A stretch of 64,000 bases of DNA from Gaertneriomyces semiglobifer (lineage: Eukaryota; Chytridiomycota; Chytridiomycetes; Spizellomycetales; Spizellomycetaceae): assembly GCA_025558075.1 (NCBI GenBank), contig JAHLKF010000026.1, positions 186,001-250,000 on the forward strand. The letters run 5' to 3'. A program made the position numbers and the translations under genes. The notes under the pieces were generated by a model. That model did not search any database and had not been told where the DNA came from. It was given only the letters and a program-made list of their open reading frames with translations. Shown here piece after piece: positions 1 through 7,887 of this stretch. How positions within the stretch are numbered: position 1 is the stretch's first letter; each line of letters starts with the position of its first letter.

Positions 1-134
1 AGCGCTCGGATAGTATTAGTGGCAGATGGTTGTATATGTAGATTTGAATCAGAAATACGTATACAGCCGTGCATTTAGCAGAAGACGTGGGTATGCCTCT
101 ATATCTATACGTAAAGATCCTGAGTGGTAAATTC

Positions 135-300
135 TAAAAAAGCAAAAAGTACCGAGCTCACACGATCTACGGCCTGTTCCTAAGTCTGAATGAAACGGAG
201 CATTCAAAGTACTCAAAAGTAATCACTTCCATTTCCGGGCGCTTTTTGATGTCCCACTCGACGATGCCTTCTTGTCTGATCTGCCATGCGAGCCTGTCTG
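135..300 (-). repeat. Fragment of a tRNA-derived SINE-like repeat (tail copy)
   Basis: On the minus strand this stretch ends in the same GGTACTTTT tail that closes the two better copies at about 353 and 1757. On its other side it shares a short block around CTGCCATGCGAG with the copy at 353-565. The middle differs and I see no A or B box, so it is a decayed or truncated member of the family. Confidence is limited because the shared blocks are short. Confidence 0.35.
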
Positions 301-352
301 CGGGAACACGCTGTCATCCTTCATATATATACACATAAGTATATAGGCAATC

Positions 353-565
353 AAAAATAACAAAAGTACCGAGCCCAGGGCATCCATCATTGCAAAGTGC
401 ACCTCCCCGGGATCGAACTTGCGTTCCCGGCCTTACAGCGCTCAAGATGCCCAGGTCTAGACCACTCGGCTATGGCGGCGTCTTTGTTTTACATAGGAAA
501 CCCCTCAGAGGGTACCCTTCGTCGCAGGGCATTGGAACAAACGCGTCGCGACCTGCCATGCGAAG
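353..565 (-). repeat. tRNA-derived SINE-like element (copy with A and B boxes)
   Basis: Read on the minus strand, 480-398 resembles a decayed tRNA. There is an A box TAGCCGAGTGG at 72-62 of the 400s (472-462), a B box AGTTCGATCCC at 419-409, a three-pair D stem, and an anticodon stem that still pairs (TCTTG with TAAGG, two of the pairs G-U). U33 is lost, and the T stem and acceptor stem no longer pair, so it is not a working tRNA. It ends with a T-rich tail (GGTACTTTTGTTATTTTT) at about 370-353, like a Pol III transcript end. The tail, the B-box region and the 5' flank around CGTCGCAGGGCATTGGAAC recur at 1757-1900, which makes this a dispersed family rather than a lone pseudogene. Confidence 0.6.
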
Positions 566-1756
566 GCCATTTTCACACTTACACAATCACACGTTGAACT
601 GACAAGAGCAGAGCATAATGCATAGCAAAGAAGGAGAACAACGGGCCCCATCGCTTGGAAAGCCTGCTAATAGCAGCTATAATATAAGGTAAGCACCTCC
701 CGTGATTTTCGCGTGACTTTAGAGGTCCGATGCAGATCCAAGCATGCTGCGTAAATATCTCAGTGTTTTTGCACCAATTAACGCTGGGGACGCCCGGCGA
801 TGGGAGACGTAGGGTCACTGCAGGGACCTGAACTTCCTGGAGATGCTACTAGCCTTCATGGGCACGAGTACGAACTCGCTATAAGTGAATAGGATGTAAA
901 CGGCCGCTTCCCGTGTTCGCAGGTAGCATCACCCAAATTTTTGCATCTCTTCCAGGTTGGTTTCCCTTTGGGCATCCCTTTGAATTGGATATGCAACTTT
1001 GTGCTTCTTGGGTAGCCCACCTATGCAGGCGCTTCAAGTGAGGTACTGCTTCTCACACCTAGTTTCAAATTTTGCTCCTCTCCCAATGAACAGCTGAATT
1101 CAAGGCCAGCTAGAGCAAAAAGTAGCCGTTGATCCAGTAACCGCCAAGTGTCTGGGCAGCCACCTATGCACGGGCTACATAGCACTGCTTCTCACACCTA
1201 GTTTGTTTTCCTTGCATTCTTGTCGAAGTGAGCGTTTCGCATCTGCTTCCTGGATGGTAGTCCTAAGCGCTCATGGACTGGGCCCACATGTACTCGTAGA
1301 TAGCAATCTTCCAAAATGTGCTTCTCTCACTCATACTAAATCCAAAGAGGAGTACGACGTTCACTTCTTGGCAGCTGAATTTGATGCCAGCTAGAGCAAG
1401 CGTCCTTTGGACCATGCGACGAAGAGTCAACAAGTGCAACCTGGGCGAAAAGAATGCTTGTTTGGTGAAGGCTGTCACGGCCGCCTTCTGGCCTTACGGT
1501 GTGGGCTATGCATGTATATACGATGCAAGAGAACCCACTTACCCGTCGACCTATCATATGAAAAGCAAACGACCTCGTCCATACACACATTCGAGGTCAA
1601 TCGATCAATGTCGAGTGCTGGATCGGGCTGTGGCAGCCTTGTGTTTTCAAGAACAAACCCGCAGCCCTCGTTGTGATCCCAACGTTGAATGCATGAAGGC
1701 GAGGCAAGCCAATCAAGCATATTATACGACACATCTGAACAACAGGTTCCCCATTC

Positions 1757-1900
1757 AAAAAAATAACAAAAGGTACCGACTACCTCTCACTGCAAGTGCA
1801 CCTCCCCGGAATCGAACCGTCGTTCGCAGGAAACCATTTCCAGGATGCCCTTCGAATTCGTCGCAGGGCATTGGAACACCTCGCGTGGCAGGCCAAGACG
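1757..1900 (-). repeat. tRNA-derived SINE-like element (A-box deletion copy)
   Basis: This minus-strand copy keeps the T-rich tail (about 1775-1757), the GGAGGTGCACTTGC block and a consensus B box GGTTCGATTCC at 1818-1808. The anticodon-arm region is followed directly by the 5' flank block CGTCGCAGGGCATTGGAAC. About 60 bp that carry the A box in the copy at 353-565 are missing. The join lies at a shared CCCTTCG. Without an A box it should no longer be transcribed by Pol III. Confidence 0.55.
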
Positions 1901-2512
1901 CGTCTGTGCTGTCCGGACACCTATTAGTTTCCCACGCGTGTGCAGGATTACGACAACTTCCGATCCACGCTGCAGCAATCAACCGTATCGGGAAGGAACA
2001 ATGAGTTCCTTGAGGTAAGCAAGAGCGGAGAGCAGCTGTGCCTTTTTTTTGCAATCTACTTGGTGGCCCAGTTGCTGCTGTCGTTCATTTATCTTGGATG
2101 ACTTTAAATGACGAATGGCGCCATCGCATCGGCCGACGATGCAATCCCCCTCACCAAAGGGCCCCCTCTCGGATATAAAAGGGGACCCCCCGTTCGTCTC
2201 TCCCTCCCCTTTTTCTTCAGGCGTTGTGGGGGAAGCATAAAGGACTAAGCTGGAGGTCGCGGCCACCAGTGATAAAACCTTCTATTGCGCGTTTACCTGT
2301 TGCCTTTCGTGTCGGATACTGAAGTTGGGTAGACTTCACGCAGTTCAGCCGCGCTTAAGCTCGCAGCTGCTGTAGATGCTCTATTTGACCGCGATCAGAA
2401 TCCGAGTGTCACGAAAACAACCGGGATGACATCTCTTACGAATCTTGTGGTTTTGGGTGGTTCGATTATTCACCTCCGTTTCCATCATTTGCAAGGGGGC
2501 CGACTCCTGGAC

Positions 2513-2745
2513 TTCGACATCGACTACAACAACCTCGACTACTGGACTTCGACTTCAACAACCTCGACTACTGGACTTCAACAACCTCAACAACCTCGAC
2601 TACTGCACTTCGACTACATCGACTACAACAACCTCGACTACTGGACTTCGACAACATCGACTACAACAACCTCGACTACTGGACTTCGACAACATCGACT
2701 ACGACAACCCCGACTACTGGACTTCGACTCTTCGAACCTCGACAT
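2513..2745. repeat. Minisatellite with 38-bp unit
   Basis: The motif TACTGGACTTCGAC recurs at starts 2540, 2569, 2601, 2639, 2677 and 2715. The last four starts are exactly 38 bp apart, and the earlier spacings are 29 and 32 bp. The unit is made of variants of CGACTACAACAACCT. Because 38 is not a multiple of three, each unit is read in a different frame. The Thr/Ser/Leu-rich open frames that cross it therefore do not form a conserved protein repeat. I treat it as non-coding tandem DNA. Confidence 0.8.
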
Positions 2746-3204
2746 CAGGAGCTGATGTGGAGGTCCGGAAGGCTGGATGAAGCAAGGCAAAACGGCCGTG
2801 AGACCCGGCGGCTGGTGAGAGAAAATGCTTCGGCACAGCTTTCACCAGCAATGACAGTTGGAGTTGTGTTATTTAAATTTATGTATATATAATATATTAT
2901 GTGCTTTATCATTACTCGAGTTCACTTTATGTTCGTGCGATGCTTTTCAAATATTATCTATTTACACCTGTTTTCGATCTGCATCCAGAACCCCTCCCAC
3001 ACTCCCCTGCGGACTTGAATTCGAGTGAACCTCTTCAAAATACAGCCCGTGTGTGTAATCAGAGCATATTTATCGGAGGTTGGGCATCCGCGTCAATTTC
3101 AACTCGAACCCATCATGTCAGTCGGGTGTGTGAAAGCAGCACGAGACCCGCTCCCTTCCAATTCCCACCATCACAACCATCATCAAAAAGAGGCCTAATA
3201 CCCG

Positions 3205-4125
3205 GGTCGTCTTGGTGAGTGACAGTCGACAGTACCATCTTGCCACTGAGAAGTTCTCACGCGACGCAGTTACATATTAAAGTCAAAACCCAGCTGGGGT
3301 TCCCCTATTGCAGTGTGTGCCGTTCATTGGGTTTGGTTGTCGAGGCTGCGTGATAACAACCACAGAAGATGGACATCGTGTGAAATAACGCTATCCACAA
3401 GATGTCCACAATTAGCGTTTGCTGGGACGTTTCCACCTGGCAAAATGGGACTCTTGGTATTCAGCGACGGGTCGTTTTGGTGAGTGACATTACCATCTTG
3501 TCAGCCTCGCAGTTATCCTCATCAGCATTAAAACACAGGTACTCTGTTGCGCGCGTCAGAGTTTCTTTGGGATTGATCTTGATTGGGGGAAACGGTTGGT
3601 AAATAACCACAGAACATGGACATGGTGTGTGAATGGTGGGTCGATGGCCACACGATGTCCATTTTCTGAGCATTGCCGGAGAAAACCAGTGGTTTGCCGA
3701 GGGAGTTTCACAAGGATGGATTCTTGGCATTGGATGAACTTTGGTTGCCACACGTTGCGACGGGTCGTTTAGGTGAGTGACATTGCCATCTTGTCGCTGA
3801 TTTCAAAACTTTCTCATTCGACCCTCCCAAGGTATCATCATCATCAACGGGCAGGTGCCTGATTGCGTGTGTGTGCCTTTCATTGGGTTTGCTTGTGAAG
3901 GCCGACAACGATCGATGACAACTACAGAAAATGGACATCGTGTGTGAATGCTGGGTCGATGGGCATACGATGTCCATTCTCTGAGCGCTGCCGGAGAAAA
4001 CCAGCGGTTTGCTGAGGAAGTTTCACCTGGATGGATTCTGGGCATTGGATGAACTTTGGTTACCACTCGTTGTGACGGGTCGTCTTGGTGAGTGACATTA
4101 CCATCTTGTCCGCTTGCCCGAAGTT
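3205..4125. repeat. Degenerate tandem array, four units of about 265-315 bp
   Basis: The block GACGGGTCGT(C/T)TTGGTGAGTGACATTACCATCTTG, or close variants, recurs at about 3205, 3468, 3761 and 4075. Each unit also holds an inverted pair built on TGGACATCGTGTG and CACACGATGTCCA, and a block with GGATTCTTGGCATTGGATGAAC in the better copies. Arms: 3370-3382/3396-3408, 3610-3629/3649-3668 and 3925-3944/3964-3983. Open frames inside are broken and differ between units, so the array looks non-coding. Confidence 0.75.
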
Positions 4126-4779
4126 TCTCATACGGCGGGATTCTGTGTGTGTGTTACCAAATCAATCTTTAGTGTTTGTACGGTTGTTTTAAAACAAATG
4201 ATGAAACAATGGTAGGTTGATAGGATGGGATGTAGTCCGACAAGAGACTTTCATCTCTTGTTTTTCGTCTTGGCCAGAGTGGAAAAGAGCGGATAGGTAG
4301 TAAAGAGAGGAATATTGGGCATGAGTTGATGGAGGACCGCCGAACCTCTTTCCCCTTTCCAGGAGCGAAACGGAAATCCCACACCTTTTCCCTTGGGATG
4401 TAATTTGGTGCGGAGGCAGCTTGATTCAACCGTTCGCGGTACCCTGAACCTCTTGGGGCGGGAGTCAGATACTATGGCGGAGACCCTTGTCCGTCCTGAC
4501 CCTCGCGGATGCAGAACCTTGGCTGGTCGGGCGCCGTAGAGCATTTGCTGTGTCTAAATTTCATTTTCTTGTGTAGAGAGGATGCACTGAATGGAAGAAA
4601 ATAGTTGGGTTCAGCAGAGCCCCAGAGACGAAGAAACTGAGAGATTCCGCCAAAGGTCGTGAGGCAGAACTGAGTATTGGGATAGCGAACACTGAGTACC
4701 TGTACGCCAAGAAAACGAACGCTGCCTTGGAGACGACATTGTCTGAAGTGGTTGCAGAATACAGTACTCTCTCACGCGA

Positions 4780-5010
4780 ACCTCGCAAGGTATCCTCATC
4801 TCCGAAGCGCCGGTGGGTTTCCCTATTGTGGTGTGTGCCCTTTCATTGCTTTCGCTTATGAATGACACTTGACTTTCTTTGTGATAATGACAGAAAATGT
4901 GACATCTACTATCATCCCACGGTCCCAACGCTGTCCGTTTTCGGACGATTGGAGGAGAGAATTAGCGTTTCCTGGAAAGCTCCACCTGGCAAGATGGAAC
5001 TCTTAGCACT
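4780..5010. repeat. Diverged copy of the 300-bp unit
   Basis: The stretch resembles the 3.2-4.1 kb array. There is a block with CTCGCAAGGTATCCTCATC, then a GGTGTGTGCCCTTTCATTG block, then GACAGAAAATGTGACATC where the left hairpin arm should be, then AATTAGCGTTTCCTGG as in unit one. The right arm is not recognisable. It is an older or more decayed unit of the same family. Confidence 0.5.
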
Positions 5011-5251
5011 TAATGAACTACAATGCTGGTTTTCCAAGAGTACTGGAAAAATATGCCACGGACTTGGAACGGACCAGGATTCGCGACTGCGGCCTTAACG
5101 AAGCACCCCAATAATGCTTGGGCCCAAAGGGACATCGTGTATGCGATGCGGAAGGACCTCAAAATCCTAAACGGTGGTGTCACTACAGCGAGTCACAAAA
5201 GACGAGTCACTGAACTTGGAGGAGAACGATGCCTGTTTATTTTTTGTTGTT

Positions 5252-5317
5252 CTTGCCGCCGCTACCAAATTACGCAACCCACAAAGAAAAACAGTGTAAT
5301 TTGGTAGCGGAAGCAAG
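5252..5317. repeat. 22-bp inverted repeat (hairpin) 1
   Basis: The left arm 5252-5273 (CTTGCCGCCGCTACCAAATT...) and right arm 5296-5317 (GTAATTTGGTAGCGG...) are complementary at 20 of 22 positions around a 22-nt A-rich loop. The next copy of the hairpin is 486 bp downstream. Confidence 0.85.
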
Positions 5318-5737
5318 ACATAATTCGGCAGAATACTTTGAGCACGTAGAATGGGCCTGGATTCGGGACCGCAGCCGTCACGAAAGCCCCAACAACCCAT
5401 GGACTCGACAAGCGACAAGATCACGCAAAAATCTGAGAATTTTGACCCGGTATTATGACTGCTCCTTCCCAGAGAAAGCTAGTGTTTTTGCTGAGGAGAG
5501 GGAACCTGATAAGATGGAACGCTAGGTATTGAATGGCAGAATACTCTGGGCACGTAAAATGGACCTGGATTCGGGACCGCAGAAACCACTAAAGACGCAC
5601 TAGCACGACATCATCGTACGTGCAAAGATCTGAAAACCCTTGAACGGTGGTGTGACGGCGGCGAGTCATAAAAGACGGGTCACCGAGCTTCTGGCAAGCT
5701 TGGAGGTGCGAACGATGCCTGTTTATGTTTTGGTGTG

Positions 5738-5804
5738 CTTGCCTCCGCTACCAAATTACGCAGCCCAAAAAAGAAAAACAGTGTAATTTCGTAGCGGAGG
5801 CAAA
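5738..5804. repeat. 22-bp inverted repeat (hairpin) 2
   Basis: The left arm 5738-5759 and right arm 5783-5804 pair at 20 of 22 positions around a 23-nt A-rich loop similar to that of hairpin 1. The two hairpins differ from each other at a few stem positions but keep the fold and the loop sequence AAGAAAAACAGT. Confidence 0.85.
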
Positions 5805-6499
5805 GTCTGATATACCACCTTTTCAAAAGGTTGTGGTGTGCGAGTGGGAGTCAGATATGCCATGGACTTAAGGAATCAGGATACCGCACATGCATCCGAC
5901 GAAGAATGTCAACGACATGATAAAGGACTGCCAAACTCAAACGCGAAAATGCGAAGACCCGATGGACAAGTGAACACCCTTTTACAAAGCGATTATCACC
6001 AGTCCCGCACTCGACGCCCAAAGATCGCAGTCAACTTACCGATAAATCGTGGGAAAATCATGTACGCCCGGCCTCGCTTGGAAGCAGATTGGACATGGGT
6101 TTTGCTTTCAAGCTGTATATCAAGGATGGAGACACTTACTTGTCCGCGGTCTCGCCCTGGAAGACACAATTACGTTTTGGACGGTCGGGTTTCGCAAATT
6201 TTTTTTTGCGGTGTGGATCTGGAGATGAGATCCGTGCTTACGAGCGACAAGCCTTTCTACGATTCATGCCAATTCTGTGGATCTCGAGGTCGACTTTGCA
6301 CTGTGATGGGCGTGGAGACAGCGTCAGCGTCTACTTTCCACGTCTTGAAGTCGAATGGTAGGACTGTATCCAGCCAACGCGCGCTCGGGTTTGGGTTCTG
6401 AACGTCAACATCAACAAAGTTCTGTGAGAGAAACTGCTCGTGCGTGGTTTTACCCACTACACGAAATCCCGGAAACCGTACGAGGCCTTCTTGTCAGTT

Positions 6500-6680
6500 G
6501 AGTAAGTTTCTCACCCGGTATCTACATCATCAAAGCGAAAGTAAGGGGTTCCCCTGTCGAAGTGTGCGTTTCATTGGGTTTTGGGTATGGATGCCGATCG
6601 ATGACAACTACATAAACAGAAAATGGATATCGTGTGGAAGGAAACGTGGGTTGACGCACACGATGTCCATTTTCTGTGTC
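6500..6680. repeat. Outlying copy of the 300-bp unit with best-preserved palindrome
   Basis: Similarity to the 3.2-4.1 kb units runs through TTTCTCAC, the ATCATCAAAGC stretch, the TTTCATTGGGTTT block and GATCGATGACAACTAC. The inverted repeat is the best of the family: 6617-6636 (CAGAAAATGGATATCGTGTG) pairs with 6657-6676 at 19 of 20 positions around a 20-nt loop. Confidence 0.75.
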
Positions 6681-6740
6681 GGAGCAAGTTGGTGGGTTTT
6701 GTTGAGAAGCGGGAACCTGATGAGATGGATCGTTAGGAGA

Positions 6741-6939
6741 ATCATAAGAAAATGCGTAAGACGTCGGAAGCGTTATCAAAGGGCCTGCTACGGGCCTTTG
6801 ATGCCTAAGTTCCATTCTCCAGGAGAAGTTACCTGTCTTAGGTAAGTATCACTTTGTATGAGCGAAGCGCCCTTTCTACTATTCACACAATCGTTGGTTT
6901 TAGATCGTTTGCTTTCTCACGTATGTTGTATATGTAGTT
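6741..6939. repeat. Dispersed direct repeat, copy 1 (about 200 bp)
   Basis: This segment matches 7335-7525 over its whole length with scattered substitutions and small gaps. Shared landmarks are AAATGCG, CAAAGGGCC...GGCCTTTGATGCCTA, CGCCCTTTCTACT(A/G)TTCAC, CAATCGTT and CTTTC(T/A)CACGTATG. The central block could form a short hairpin from CAAAGG and CCTTTG. It has no coding capacity. Confidence 0.7.
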
Positions 6940-7334
6940 CATGCCCTATGAGTCTCTCTTTATGGAGCTCGATGGTTGTGTGGCCAAGAAATCGGGCAAT
7001 TCGCTCTCCCCGGAAGGGTTTTTGAGGAACGCCGAACCAGTGGTGACATTATAGAAGAGGGTATTGTGGGATGGTTTTACATCGTGCAACAGCTTTGGGC
7101 TGAAATTGGAAAAAGAAAGATAACACACGGTCGAGTATGTTTAGCGTGCGGGCCATTGTCAATATTCCTAGGAATACTGATCCATCTTTCCCATATGTAA
7201 GGTGCCGGACAACCCCATCATTCTGAAAAGTTGACACTCACTGAAATGGTGCAAAATGCTGAATTGGCATGGCGGTTGAATGCTGCTAATGAAGCAGTTG
7301 TCAAAGGCAGATCGTGTTCTGGGGTTAAAAAAAA

Positions 7335-7525
7335 ATCACAAAAAATGCGCAGGACATCGAACGCTTCGTCAAATGCAAAGGGCCTTCTTACTGGCCTTTG
7401 ATGCCTAGACACCACATTTGTCAGGTAATTATCAGTTTGTATGCGCGAACCGCCCTTTCTACTGTTCACGCCAATCGTTTGTTTAGATCACTTGTTTCTT
7501 TCACGTATGCTCATGTTGTAGTTGT
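7335..7525. repeat. Dispersed direct repeat, copy 2
   Basis: This is the partner of 6741-6939, about 590 bp downstream in the same orientation, with the same ordered landmarks. The stretch after it (7526-7887) is A+T-rich, with short repeats of AATGCTATA and no gene. It probably includes the 3' flank of the minus-strand gene that ends at 7888. Confidence 0.7.
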
Positions 7526-7887
7526 GTAGTACCGGAAAAATGCCAGTAGTATCAAATGTGTTTTTATTGCTCTCGTTATGATATATGCTCATGCTATATA
7601 AAAAACCCAACGCAACACTCTCTAAAATGCCAAATGCTACATAATGCCAAATGCTATAGATGCTAATGCTATACACACGCCTCGGAAGACTGATATGTGA
7701 GAAAAACAAACAAAAAACAAACAGTGACAGATATCTAAAAACCCCACAACACAAAATTGAATAAATCGGTATCCTCCCATTCTACGCCCCCACTGGATGA
7801 TGCTCACACATCCACCTCATCAAAAAAAAAACCCAAAACAAAGAAACCCGGTCCACCTCCAAAGAACGAAAAGAAGGTGTCCTCCCA

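Larger units (their letters stand above)
1..2425. other. Gene-poor flank with SINE-like copies
   Basis: Apart from the three SINE-like copies described separately, I find no convincing coding sequence here. Open frames are short, overlap on all strands and lack recognisable motifs or splice-linked partners. There is no ribosomal RNA or intact tRNA. A short direct duplication of a block ending CTATGCA...CTGCTTCTCACACCTAGTTT is visible at about 1021-1065 and 1162-1205, another sign of repeated DNA. Confidence 0.5.
5045..5810. repeat. Second array with two hairpin units
   Basis: The block GGACC(T/A)GGATTCG(G/C)GAC recurs at about 5071, 5356 and 5560. The block AACGGTGGTGT followed by GCGAGTCA(C/T)AAAAGACG recurs at about 5170 and 5645. 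Each of the latter leads into CGATGCCTGTTTAT and a 22-bp hairpin (5252-5317 and 5738-5804). The arrangement indicates duplication of a segment of roughly 480 bp followed by divergence. No intact reading frame is preserved across units. Confidence 0.65.

Noticed and set aside
398..480. Functional tRNA gene
   Set aside because: A and B boxes and the anticodon stem exist, but U33 is missing and the T and acceptor stems do not pair.
2426..2780. Thr/Ser/Leu-rich open frames over the minisatellite
   Set aside because: The 38-bp unit changes frame at every copy, so the frames are by-products of the repeat and no frame is favoured.
5838..6401. Open frame of 187 codons on the plus strand
   Set aside because: No motif, poor composition, located inside decayed repeats, and no splice-linked neighbour.
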